This document shows positions 1 to 7,469 of a stretch of 14,020 nucleotides of DNA, piece after piece. The notes beneath the pieces are model-generated. The model did no database searches, had not been told where the DNA came from, and was given only the letters and a program-made list of their open reading frames with translations. A program made the translations under genes and the position numbers. The DNA is from Bacillota bacterium (GTDB lineage: Bacteria > Bacillota > Clostridia > Lachnospirales > Lachnospiraceae). Position 1 is the stretch's first letter. Every line of letters begins with the position of its first letter. The DNA lies in contig JAEYRK010000086.1 in assembly GCA_023435645.1 (NCBI GenBank), positions 1 to 14,020 of the forward strand, read 5' to 3'.

Positions 1-2559
1 CTCCGTTACAAGGGGCATCCTTGGGTTGGCTGTTGTACATTGGTCTTCAAATGCCCGTTCAGCCAGAAGATCCAAGTCCTGCATAAACCTTTCCTCAGAA
101 ATTCCACACTCCCTGATGGTCATGGGCATATCCAGCTTCTGCATCAGTCCCTTGATATTTAGGATCAGACCCGATATGCCTTCCTCCGTATCCGTACAAG
201 GAAGCCTGAGATATTTTGCGATTTCTGCATACTTCTCATCTGCAACATAATGCTCATACTTCGGAAATGCTGTAAATTTCGTTGGCCTGGACGCATTATA
301 CCTGATTACATGAGGAAGCAGAATTGCATTGGCCCTGCCGTGAGGAATGTGGAACTCTCCGCCCAGCTTGTGGGCAAGGCTGTGGTTAATACCCAGAAAG
401 GCATTGGTGAAGGCCATCCCTGCGATACAGGAGGCATTATGCATCTTCTCCCTTGCCTCTCTATCGTTACCATTCCTATATACCCTCGGCAAATACTCAA
501 ATACCAGCTGGATGGCTTTCATCGCCAGGGCATCTGTGTAATCGGAGGACATCACCGAGACATAGGCTTCGATTGCATGGGTTAGGACATCCATACCGGT
601 ATCGGCAGTAACCTTAGGGGGAACGGATTGAACAAATTCCGGATCAATGATTGCCACATCCGGTGTTAGCTCATAGTCAGCCAGTGGGTACTTAATATCC
701 TTAGCCGGATCTGTGATTACAGTGAAGGAGGTTACCTCTGACCCTGTTCCTGAGGTAGTCGGTATGGCAACCAGCTTAGCCCGGTTTCCTAAGGGCGGAA
801 ATTTGAACACCCTTTTTCGGATATCCATAAACTTCATCCGAAGATCATCAAAGTCGATCTCCGGATGCTCATAAAACAGCCAAATTGCCTTTGCTGCATC
901 AATGACGGACCCCCCTCCGATGGCAATGATCACATCGGGCCGAAAGGCCTGCGCGATTTTCGCTCCCTCAAGGATCGTATCCACAGTAGGGTCAGGTTGT
1001 ACTCTGTCAAATACCTCGGAGTGGACATAATCTCCAATATTTCTCTTTCTCAGGTGGTAGAGCACCTTCTCCACATATCCCAGCTTTACCATTATCTCAT
1101 CCGATACAATCAAGGCTCTTGAAATACCGGGCATTTTGGACAGGTATTGAACAGAGCCTGGCTGAAAATAGATCTTTTCGGGTATTTTAAACCATTGCAT
1201 ATTGTACCTTCTTCTTGCAACTCGTTTTTTATTGATCAAATTCACTGCTGATACATTCGCTGTCGTGCTATTTCTCCCGAAGGATCCACAGCCAAGGGTC
1301 AGTGACGGCATATTTGTATTATACAGATCGCCGATGGCTCCCTGGCTGGAGGGCTGATTTACAATGATACGCCCGGTGTTCAGCTGCTCTGCATATGCAT
1401 TAATGATATTCTCATCATTTGAATGGATAACAGCTGAGTGTCCGGAGCCTCCGAAGTTGACCATTTCAACCGCCCTGCGAATACCCTCCTCAGAATTCTT
1501 CACTTGATAGCAGGCAAGGATGGGGCAGAGCTTTTCCCTGGACAGAGGATATGCATCCCCCACCCCTTCCAATGGTACTATCAGGATTTTTGTGTCCGCA
1601 GGCACCTCAAGCTCTGCCATTTTCGCTATGGTATAGGCTGACTGCCCGACGATCCGGGGGTTCATTCCCTTCTTCTCATCAACCGCCAGCCCCTCCAGCT
1701 TCTTCTTCTCCTCCTCCTTAAGAAAATAACAGCCAAGCTTCGTCATGTAACCCACTACCGAATCGTAGATTTCCTGATCGATAATGACTGCCTGCTCCGA
1801 GGCACAGATCATTCCGTTATCAAAGGTCTTGGATAAGATCAGATCCGTGACAGCTCGTTTGATATCAGCACTCTTCTCAATATAACAGGGTACATTTCCC
1901 GGACCTACACCTAAGGCAGGTTTTCCCGCACTATAGGCAGCCTTCACCATGGAGGATCCGCCGGTTGCCAGAATTAGTGAGATCCCGTCATTTTTCATTA
2001 AGGCCTGTGTCGCTTCAAGGGAAGGCTCCTCAATCCATTGGATGCAGTCTGCGGGTGCTCCTGCCTGTACCGCAGCCTCCCGTACGATCCGTGCCGCTTC
2101 TACGCTGCACCGTTGGGAATTGGGATGGAATGCAAAGATAATCGCATTACGGGTCTTTAAAGCAATAATGCACTTAAACAGTGTGGTTGAGGTAGGATTC
2201 GTGACCGGAGTAATCCCTGCGATTACTCCTACCGGCTCGGCAACATCAAAATAATCCTCCTCTTCATTTTCATCAATTACTCCCACCGTTTTCTGATATT
2301 TGATGCTATGGTACACATATTCGGTGGCAAACATATTCTTAATGATCTTATCCTCATATACGCCGCGGCCGGTCTCCTCAACAGCCATTTTTGCCAGCTT
2401 CATATGATTGGCCAAACCGGATAGGGCCATTTCCTTTACGATACGATCCACTTGCTCCTGATTTAGCATAATCATTTCCTGCAGTGCTATTTTGCCCTTC
2501 TCTACCAGCTGCTCAATTGCGTCTGCTACAGAACTGCTTACTTCTTTCTTATCTTCCAT
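1..2559 (-). CDS. adhE: Bifunctional acetaldehyde-CoA/alcohol dehydrogenase AdhE, 3' end cut by window edge
   Basis: AdhE reduces acetyl-CoA to acetaldehyde and then ethanol, oxidising two NADH; in the family it forms cytoplasmic filaments (spirosomes). The visible 853 codons lack only about the last 15-25 residues. The start ATG at 2559 follows AGGAG with a normal gap. The N-terminal CoA-acylating aldehyde dehydrogenase domain covers about residues 1-445, with the catalytic cysteine at C252 (motif MICASE) and a glycine-rich GVGPGN segment. A short basic linker lies near 445-456, then the iron-dependent alcohol dehydrogenase domain with the nucleotide motif GGGS at 548-551. The expected metal ligands are present: D657, H661, H726 and H740. 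The frame is intact to base 1, ending in a family-typical DQCTTANPR segment. The gene is divergent from the response regulator, sharing a 244-bp upstream region. No Rex-type operator is visible. Confidence 0.97.
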   Translation of the reverse strand, partial: MEDKKEVSSSVADAIEQLVEKGKIALQEMIMLNQEQVDRIVKEMALSGLANHMKLAKMAVEETGRGVYEDKIIKNMFATEYVYHSIKYQKTVGVIDENEEEDYFDVAEPVGVIAGITPVTNPTSTTLFKCIIALKTRNAIIFAFHPNSQRCSVEAARIVREAAVQAGAPADCIQWIEEPSLEATQALMKNDGISLILATGGSSMVKAAYSAGKPALGVGPGNVPCYIEKSADIKRAVTDLILSKTFDNGMICASEQAVIIDQEIYDSVVGYMTKLGCYFLKEEEKKKLEGLAVDEKKGMNPRIVGQSAYTIAKMAELEVPADTKILIVPLEGVGDAYPLSREKLCPILACYQVKNSEEGIRRAVEMVNFGGSGHSAVIHSNDENIINAYAEQLNTGRIIVNQPSSQGAIGDLYNTNMPSLTLGCGSFGRNSTTANVSAVNLINKKRVARRRYNMQWFKIPEKIYFQPGSVQYLSKMPGISRALIVSDEIMVKLGYVEKVLYHLRKRNIGDYVHSEVFDRVQPDPTVDTILEGAKIAQAFRPDVIIAIGGGSVIDAAKAIWLFYEHPEIDFDDLRMKFMDIRKRVFKFPPLGNRAKLVAIPTTSGTGSEVTSFTVITDPAKDIKYPLADYELTPDVAIIDPEFVQSVPPKVTADTGMDVLTHAIEAYVSVMSSDYTDALAMKAIQLVFEYLPRVYRNGNDREAREKMHNASCIAGMAFTNAFLGINHSLAHKLGGEFHIPHGRANAILLPHVIRYNASRPTKFTAFPKYEHYVADEKYAEIAKYLRLPCTDTEEGISGLILNIKGLMQKLDMPMTIRECGISEERFMQDLDLLAERAFEDQCTTANPRMPLVTE

Positions 2560-2607
2560 ATTAATCTCCTGCCTTATCATACAATGTTCAAGATTACTAT
2601 GTACGAA

Positions 2608-2635
2608 ATTATGCTGTAATATTACGGATATTCAA
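2608..2635 (-). promoter_or_regulatory. Candidate adhE promoter
   Basis: On the minus strand TTGAAT (2630-2635) is followed after 16 bp by CATAAT (2608-2613), giving a 5' UTR of about 40 nt to the adhE start. The spacer contains a perfect 10-bp palindrome, GTAATATTAC (2616-2625), an operator-like position. The spacer is one base short of optimal and the region is AT-rich, so this is a candidate only. Confidence 0.45.
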
Positions 2636-2698
2636 AAAAACACCAAGAAAACAGCTACTTCCTTGCTCCTTTCTTTATGCTTTGCTACAGCCCTTGCA

Positions 2699-2722
2699 TA
2701 TTGTCCGCTCATCTGGACAATA
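2699..2722. promoter_or_regulatory. Operator-like inverted repeat between adhE and the response regulator
   Basis: TATTGTCC (2699-2706) and GGACAATA (2715-2722) form perfect 8-bp arms around an 8-nt spacer. The element sits upstream of both divergent promoters, about 65 bp from the adhE -35 and about 55 bp from the regulator -10. It has no T-tract, so it is not an intrinsic terminator. The two-turn geometry suits a dimeric repressor or activator, but I cannot name the protein. Confidence 0.4.
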
Positions 2723-2749
2723 ACAATAGATAGGATTCCTGTTACAGCT

Positions 2750-2782
2750 ACTAATACAGTTCTAATGATTCTCCTATATAGT
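2750..2782 (+). promoter_or_regulatory. Promoter of the two-component operon with tandem 11-bp repeats
   Basis: ACTAATA (2750-2756) and TCTAATG (2761-2767) are direct repeats whose starts are 11 bp apart. The second starts 16 bp before the -10 hexamer TATAGT (2777-2782, five of six matches). There is no good -35 at the expected place, which the repeats occupy. The same arrangement, down to TCTAATGA(A/T)TC, 5 bp and a -10, recurs before the PepSY gene at 4938-4970. This fits activation, here autoregulation, by an OmpR/PhoB-type regulator. The start point would be only a few bases before the GGAGG ribosome binding site. Confidence 0.5.
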
Positions 2783-2803
2783 ATTCGACTGGAGGTGATT
2801 ACC

Positions 2804-3484
2804 GTGCGAATTTTACTTGCAGAGGACGAAAGAGACCTCAATCGTATCATCACACAAAAGCTGACTTCGGATGGTTACAGCGTGGATAGTTGTTTTGACG
2901 GTCTGGAGGCCATCGATATCCTAGCCTATACAGATTATGATGCCATTATACTTGATATCATGATGCCCAAAGCGGACGGGTATGCCGTACTTCAAGATTT
3001 GCGCAGCAAGGGAAAAGCTACACCAGTATTATTCCTAACGGCTAAGGATGCTGTTGCAGATCGGGTAAGGGGTCTTGACAGTGGTGCGAATGATTATCTT
3101 GTGAAGCCGTTCTCCTTTGAAGAGCTATCAGCAAGAATACGTGTCATGACGAGAACAGTATTTGGTATGTCTAACAATCTTCTTACTGTGAGTGATCTCA
3201 CACTGGATTGTGCCAAGCAGATAGTGAAGCGTGCCGAGAAGGAAATCCTATTATCCGCCAAGGAGTATGCTCTTCTGGAGTATCTCATGCATAATAAAGG
3301 AATCATTCTCTCCCGGGAGAAAATCGAGGACCATATATGGAACTTTGATTACGAGGGAGGAACCAATGTCGTTGATGTGTATATCAGCTATCTGCGTAAG
3401 AAAATCGATGAGGGCCATGAAGAAAAGCTGATTCACACCATTCGTGGCAGGGGCTATGTTCTGAGGGGGGATTCCGATCAATGA
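2804..3484 (+). CDS. OmpR/PhoB-family response regulator
   Basis: A DNA-binding response regulator of 226 residues, the usual length for the family. I chose the GTG at 2804 because GGAGG (2791-2795) lies 8 bp before it and the receiver domain starts right there (VRILLAEDE); upstream in-frame ATGs from 2492 would overlap adhE and add residues unlike any receiver. The receiver domain spans about 1-115: acidic pocket E7/D8, phosphoacceptor D51 in the LDIMMP motif, switch residues T79 and Y98, and conserved K101 in VKPF. The winged-helix DNA-binding domain covers about 127-222, ending in the typical IRGRGYVL. Its stop overlaps the start of the downstream kinase (ATGA), so the two are co-transcribed and probably translationally coupled. 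The promoter repeats suggest it activates itself and the PepSY gene. The specific subfamily cannot be named from sequence alone. Confidence 0.95.
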   Translation: MRILLAEDERDLNRIITQKLTSDGYSVDSCFDGLEAIDILAYTDYDAIILDIMMPKADGYAVLQDLRSKGKATPVLFLTAKDAVADRVRGLDSGANDYLVKPFSFEELSARIRVMTRTVFGMSNNLLTVSDLTLDCAKQIVKRAEKEILLSAKEYALLEYLMHNKGIILSREKIEDHIWNFDYEGGTNVVDVYISYLRKKIDEGHEEKLIHTIRGRGYVLRGDSDQ

Positions 3485-4887
3485 AGCATCTCTCCATTCG
3501 CATTAAAATAACGCTCTGGTTCGCTATCGCACTCATCGTAGTAGTCTCCCTCACCTATACGGTCATTCTGTCAGTCAGCAATCAGGTATTTCAAAAGATC
3601 ATCAGAGACAACCTGATTGAAACGGTGGAAAATAATATTGATGAGGTGGAATACTTCAGTGAGCTTGAAGAGGAGGACCTGCTGGATGATGTCGATCATT
3701 TCATGTACTATGGCAATGGCTTTCTGGAGATTGACGATGATTTCCTAGATGCTGTCAATCAGGTCTATACTGCCTTGTATGACAGCCAACTTACTCTATT
3801 ATATGGTGAAAATCCGGTCGCGAGGGGTATTGCTTCTGTAGGACTAAAGGATTCCGTAATTCAGACCACCTCCGTCGGCGGTGTTACTTATTATATATTT
3901 GATAGGGCTTTGACACGGAGCGGCCTGGAAGGTCTATGGCTGAGAGGAGTTGTTGCAGAAACACAGGGCAAGGAGGAAATGTCCTCTATCTCCCGCCTCT
4001 CCCTTATTCTCCTTCCCATTCTCGTTCTATTTGCGATAATTGGCGGTTATCTGATTGCCCGAAAGACACTGAAGCCCATCAAGCAGATCTCAGAAGCAGC
4101 CTTCCAAATCGGCAAGGGCGATGACTTAAAAAAAAGGATTGAGCTCGGTGATGGTTCGGACGAGCTCCACCAGCTGGCGGACAATTTCAATGAGATGTTT
4201 GTAAGGCTGGAGCGTTCCTTTGAAAAGGAGCAGCAATTCACCTCAGATGCTTCCCATGAATTGAGAACTCCCATGTCAGTAATCATGGCACAGTGTGAGT
4301 ACTCCTTGGAGAAGCCTCGAACAGCAGAAGAATATGAAGCCGCCCTCTCTGTTATTCAGAGGCAGGGACGAAAAATGTCCGGACTCATCAATGACATGCT
4401 GGATTTCACAAGACTTGATATGAAAACAGACCGCTATTCCCTGGAACAGTTTAATTTGTCAGAAAGTGTTACCTCACTCTGCTCTGATATGGCTCTCATC
4501 CGTGAGAACAATATCGAGCTGACCTATGATCAGATTGAGCAAAACATCCTGTATACAGGAAACAAGGCGCTTCTTGTCCGGGCGCTGACGAATTTGATCT
4601 CCAATGCCTTTCGGTATGGGAAAGAAAATGGCCATATCCATGTATCGCTGCAAAAATCAGGAGCATCGGTCCTCCTCTCGGTTCAGGATGATGGTGAGGG
4701 AATTGCAGAGGATGAGAAAGAAAAGGTATTTCGTCGCTTTTATCAGGGGGATAATTCCAGAGGTGGTATCGGCACCGGCCTTGGATTATCCATGGCAGAG
4801 GAGATCGCACGCTTTCATGGAGGCAGCATCTTACTTGAAAGCCAAGTGGGTCAGGGCAGTACCTTTACAATTGTGCTCCCCATCTGA
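3481..4887 (+). CDS. Membrane sensor histidine kinase (HAMP, HisKA, HATPase)
   Basis: The 468-residue cognate kinase of the upstream regulator, overlapping it by 4 bp. Order of parts: transmembrane helix 1 at about 10-31; an extracytoplasmic sensor domain at about 32-172; transmembrane helix 2 at 173-193; a HAMP linker at about 194-246; a dimerisation domain with phosphoacceptor H259 in SHELRTP; and an ATP-binding domain with N-box N371/N375 (NLISNAFRYG), G1 box D403-D404-G-E-G, an F-box-like FRRFYQ segment and G2 box GTGLGLS at 431-437. All catalytic motifs are intact, so it should both autophosphorylate and act on D51 of the regulator. The outer domain carries acidic clusters at about 61-72 (ELEEEDLLDDVD) and 83-90, which recalls acidic-patch sensors such as PhoQ, although the domain itself is not recognised. 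The signal is unknown. Confidence 0.95.
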   Translation: MKHLSIRIKITLWFAIALIVVVSLTYTVILSVSNQVFQKIIRDNLIETVENNIDEVEYFSELEEEDLLDDVDHFMYYGNGFLEIDDDFLDAVNQVYTALYDSQLTLLYGENPVARGIASVGLKDSVIQTTSVGGVTYYIFDRALTRSGLEGLWLRGVVAETQGKEEMSSISRLSLILLPILVLFAIIGGYLIARKTLKPIKQISEAAFQIGKGDDLKKRIELGDGSDELHQLADNFNEMFVRLERSFEKEQQFTSDASHELRTPMSVIMAQCEYSLEKPRTAEEYEAALSVIQRQGRKMSGLINDMLDFTRLDMKTDRYSLEQFNLSESVTSLCSDMALIRENNIELTYDQIEQNILYTGNKALLVRALTNLISNAFRYGKENGHIHVSLQKSGASVLLSVQDDGEGIAEDEKEKVFRRFYQGDNSRGGIGTGLGLSMAEEIARFHGGSILLESQVGQGSTFTIVLPI

Positions 4888-4937
4888 TTGAATACTAAGT
4901 TTTCTTTCTATTCATTACAAAATAAAAATATTTTCGT

Positions 4938-4970
4938 TTTAATGTTGCTCTAATGAATCAATGCTACACT
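4938..4970 (+). promoter_or_regulatory. Promoter of the PepSY gene with tandem 11-bp repeats
   Basis: TTTAATG (4938-4944) and TCTAATG (4949-4955) are direct repeats with an 11-bp period. The second starts 16 bp before TACACT (4965-4970), the likely -10. No recognisable -35 exists. Extended, TCTAATGAATC matches TCTAATGATTC in the regulator promoter at 10 of 11 positions with identical spacing to the -10. A later TATAGT (4976-4981) is an alternative -10, but its start point would fall in the ribosome binding site. No terminator separates this gene from the kinase, so read-through is also possible. Confidence 0.55.
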
Positions 4971-5002
4971 ACAGATATAGTCAAGAAAGGAGTGTATTAT
5001 AT

Positions 5003-6196
5003 ATGATATTTAAGAAACTTTTTGGTACCCCGCTAAAGGCAACCCTATCAATCATGAGTCTTGCTGCTATCGTCGCCCTTCTTGGCACAGGAACGGTATA
5101 TGCAACAAGCGCAATTGCCAAAAATTCATCCATAGGAGCAGAGAATGCAAAAAACTTTTCCTTTGCTGATGCAGGAATTGATCCGTTCAATGCGACGGCT
5201 GTTAAAACAGAGTTTGATTATGAACAGGGGCAATTTGTATATGAGGTAGAGTTTATTGCTGACGGCAAAGAGTACGAATACTGGATTAAGGCTTCCGATG
5301 GCACAGTAGTAAAGAAAGAAATTGAGATAGTAGCCTTGGAGCAAACGGATACTACGTCTTCTTCACAGATTACTCTGGAGGAAGCGAAGAGAGCCGCACT
5401 GAGTGATGCAGGATTGACCATGGATGCAGTTACTTTTACTACTGCCGAGCTTGATAAAGAGGATGGCATTTCCGTATATGACATCGAGTTTATTGCGAAA
5501 AATGTTGAATACGAATATGAGATCAATGCCAATACCGGCGCTATCTTCAGCAAGAGCCAGGAAGCAGTTGAAACAAAGAATGCACAGCAGCCGGAGGCTT
5601 CCACAACGAAGCAAGCCACCACATCAAAACAAGGCAGTACTGACAGCAGAACCGGTTCTGACAGCGAACAAAAGGCTACTAAGCCGGCACAGGGCAAGCA
5701 GGAAACAGCTGCAAATCAGATCACTCTTGACGCAGCAAAAGCTAAGGCTCTTGCCAATGCTGGTGTCGACGCATCAAGTGTGACTTATACAGAGGCGAAG
5801 CTTGATTACGAGGACGGTATGGCAGTGTATGAGATTGAATTCTACACCTCAACCCATGAGTACGAATATGAAATCAACGCTGTCACCGGAGCAGTACAGG
5901 ACAAAAGCGTAGAGAAGCTTCAGAGTAGCAAAGGAAAAGGACAGGATAAGACTGGTGATGACAAAGCAACAAGTAGCTCCGGCACTTACATTGGAATTGA
6001 CAAGGCTAAGTCCATTGCAGTTAATCATGCCGGACTCTCAGGATCCGATGTCGCTTTCTCAAAAGCCAAGCTCGATAAAGATGATGGTAACACAGTTTAT
6101 GAGATTGAGTTCTATCAGGACGGGATCGAATACGAGTATGAGATAGATGCATCCTCCGGTAATATCCTCGAGTATGAAACTGAAGAGGCTGACTGA
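5003..6196 (+). CDS. Secreted or membrane-anchored protein with four PepSY repeats
   Basis: I place the start at ATG 5003, with AAAGGAG about 10 bp before it; an in-frame ATG at 4961 lies inside the promoter. The product is 397 residues. Residues 1-34 are a signal peptide or anchor: basic start, hydrophobic stretch at about 13-33, and a possible cleavage after TVYA. Four PepSY-type units follow, starting near residues 47, 123, 240 and 330. Units 2-4 begin with I-(T/G)-(L/I)-(D/E)-x-A-K and all have a VY(E/D)(I/V)EF strand and an EYEY(E/W)I strand followed by a DGT-, NTG- or SGN-type turn. Linkers, notably about 190-239, are rich in T, S, Q and K. PepSY domains occur as inhibitory modules in peptidase propeptides and in envelope proteins; no peptidase or other enzyme domain is present here. 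The location behind a two-component system with a shared promoter motif suggests a regulated envelope target or a modulator of the kinase, which is inference. Confidence 0.92.
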   Translation: MIFKKLFGTPLKATLSIMSLAAIVALLGTGTVYATSAIAKNSSIGAENAKNFSFADAGIDPFNATAVKTEFDYEQGQFVYEVEFIADGKEYEYWIKASDGTVVKKEIEIVALEQTDTTSSSQITLEEAKRAALSDAGLTMDAVTFTTAELDKEDGISVYDIEFIAKNVEYEYEINANTGAIFSKSQEAVETKNAQQPEASTTKQATTSKQGSTDSRTGSDSEQKATKPAQGKQETAANQITLDAAKAKALANAGVDASSVTYTEAKLDYEDGMAVYEIEFYTSTHEYEYEINAVTGAVQDKSVEKLQSSKGKGQDKTGDDKATSSSGTYIGIDKAKSIAVNHAGLSGSDVAFSKAKLDKDDGNTVYEIEFYQDGIEYEYEIDASSGNILEYETEEAD

Positions 6197-6275
6197 AGAT
6201 TGACAAATGCCCCCACCAAATAGAAAGCTTGTTTTGAGCGCTTCTTTTATCGAAGAATGGTATGAAATTATAAGT

Positions 6276-6323
6276 GGAGAGCTGCTTCATGGCCAAAGAA
6301 ACCCTGGAGCAGCTCTCCTTTTT
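6276..6323 (+). terminator. Intrinsic terminator after the PepSY gene
   Basis: GGAGAGCTGCT (6276-6286) pairs perfectly with AGCAGCTCTCC (6308-6318), with a few further inner pairs, followed by TTTTT (6319-6323). It ends the regulator-kinase-PepSY transcription unit. It lies 80 bp past the stop codon. On the minus strand the tail is only weakly T-rich, so action on the convergent gene is doubtful. Confidence 0.92.
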
Positions 6324-6440
6324 ATTTAACTTTTAAGGTGATTACAGTAAAGTCCGCTTCGCAACTAAGATCTATGGTCTTAAATTAAGCTTTTCACACA
6401 AATTATATTATGTCCAATCACCTATCACTAAAAACCAAAG
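6324..6440. other. Short convergent intergenic stretch
   Basis: AT-rich space between the plus-strand terminator and the stop of the convergent minus-strand CBM9-like gene. I see no gene and no convincing terminator for the minus-strand gene; the AAGA/TCTT hairpin around 6368-6383 is short and has no T-tract. Confidence 0.5.
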
Positions 6441-7160
6441 TTATCTATTTCGCTGAAGCTTTTTCTTGAGGTAATATGCCCCACCTGCAGAAAGAGTTGC
6501 TCCCATAGCATAAATTGCACCAAAGGACTCCACACCGGTCTTCGGAGCAGTAGTTGCAGCAGCTGCATCAGCACTGAAAACCAAGTTTTCCATCAAAGCA
6601 TCGTTCTGCCATACATCCTTTAAATCACCATTGGTATGTAGGGTGCAGTTTCTTTTTCCATCGGAACAGGCATTTACCTGTAAGGAGAATTTAACTGAAC
6701 CACCTTCCGTGGTTGCATAAGGAACCTTAAACTCTGTGTTATATCCATCCTCGGTCTTTAATACCTTTACTTCTGATGCATAGGTACCATCATAATTCTC
6801 TGCAACAGCATATGCCTGAACCAGGTTACCCTTAGCTTCCACTCTGAGCTCAACGCTGTCCTTCTCCCATACGTTGCCATTCGCATCATCAAGTGCACTG
6901 TCTTTCACTTCAACAAAAATATAAAACGCCTCACTATCATATACTGCCCAGGCGGTAGCTGCGGTTCCATCCGCTGATCCATCAGTAACCTCCGTCATGG
7001 CCATCTCCTGTCCACCGGCATAAACATCGTCCTTTACACCATCAACAGTAGCTGTACCTTTTCCTGCATTCCAGTAAGCATTTGCATCTGCATATGCTGT
7101 TGCTGTCATTGCAAATGCCATAACCATAGTTAAACCCAATACAAAAAGCTTTCTTTTCAT
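6441..7160 (-). CDS. Secreted CBM9-like protein with a C-terminal sortase signal
   Basis: A 239-residue cell-surface protein. Residues 1-24 are a signal peptide with basic MKRK and an AYA cleavage site. The core, about 27-195, resembles a family 9 carbohydrate-binding (DOMON-like) fold: ATVDGVKDDVYAGG near the start, a FYIFVEVKD strand, and VWEKDSVELRVE in the position of the family's usual W-x-x-D-S-V-E segment. After an alanine/threonine linker comes APKTG at 205-209, an LPXTG-like sorting motif, then a hydrophobic helix (about 213-230) and a basic tail KKK..QRNR. This is the full layout for covalent attachment to peptidoglycan by a sortase, which is not encoded in the window. There is no catalytic domain, so the likely role is glycan binding at the cell surface. 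The start follows GAGAGGA. It is transcribed alone. Sugar specificity cannot be read from sequence. Confidence 0.85.
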   Translation of the reverse strand: MKRKLFVLGLTMVMAFAMTATAYADANAYWNAGKGTATVDGVKDDVYAGGQEMAMTEVTDGSADGTAATAWAVYDSEAFYIFVEVKDSALDDANGNVWEKDSVELRVEAKGNLVQAYAVAENYDGTYASEVKVLKTEDGYNTEFKVPYATTEGGSVKFSLQVNACSDGKRNCTLHTNGDLKDVWQNDALMENLVFSADAAAATTAPKTGVESFGAIYAMGATLSAGGAYYLKKKLQRNR

Positions 7161-7254
7161 TTTACTATCCTCTCTTTCTATTATTTTTATTCTTTATTAC
7201 TATTGCTTTCGTAATGTTTATTATGCTCTTCTTAAGCGGACGTGCTATCTATAT

Positions 7255-7283
7255 ATTATATAGCTGCAGTGGTTGATTTAGAC
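7255..7283 (-). promoter_or_regulatory. Candidate promoter of the CBM9-like gene
   Basis: On the minus strand a perfect TATAAT lies at 7255-7260, about 95 bp before the start codon. The corresponding -35 position (7278-7283, GTCTAA) is poor. An imperfect inverted repeat, TTGATCTT (7285-7292) with AAGATGGTCAA (7296-7306), lies just upstream. The 309-bp gap between this gene and glyS holds this element and the glyS terminator and otherwise nothing I can name. Confidence 0.3.
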
Positions 7284-7351
7284 TTTGATCTTCTCAAGAT
7301 GGTCAACAATATGCCATTCTCTCATAGGATCAAAAGTATACTATGCCAGCT

Positions 7352-7377
7352 ACGAAAAGCAGCCCCTAAGGGCTGCA
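7352..7377 (-). terminator. Intrinsic terminator of glyS
   Basis: A 7-bp GC-rich stem, GCAGCCC (7359-7365) with GGGCTGC (7370-7376), with a 4-nt loop; in minus-strand sense it is followed by TTTTCGT. It lies about 95 bp past the glyS stop and separates glyS from the CBM9-like gene. Confidence 0.75.
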
Positions 7378-7469
7378 TTTCTGACACTTTGTTTATGAAT
7401 CGTATTGCCTGACAGTATCATCGACTACAATGACTATTGAATGAGTTCTATAGGTATTTGAATAACTAC

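Noticed and set aside
2492..2803. In-frame N-terminal extension of the response regulator by about 104 residues
   Set aside because: It overlaps the start of adhE, crosses both promoters and the inverted repeat, has no receiver-like content, and the GTG at 2804 has an ideal GGAGG and begins the receiver domain.
2560..2803. Rex operator for adhE
   Set aside because: Searched for TTGTTAA-N4-TTAACAA or close variants on both strands and found none.
4496..4810. Minus-strand ORF opposite the histidine kinase
   Set aside because: It mirrors conserved kinase motifs in reverse and has no independent expression signals.
4961..5002. Upstream ATG start for the PepSY protein
   Set aside because: It lies in the predicted -10 region and puts charged residues before the signal peptide; ATG 5003 has the AAAGGAG site.
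5218..5697. Long minus-strand ORF opposite the PepSY gene
   Set aside because: A shadow of the repetitive plus-strand coding sequence; no ribosome binding site or promoter and cysteine/serine-rich content typical of antisense frames.
5369..6190. Repeats in this stretch as a CRISPR or satellite array
   Set aside because: The similarity is at protein level (PepSY units) with unequal spacing and diverged DNA; it is coding repetition.
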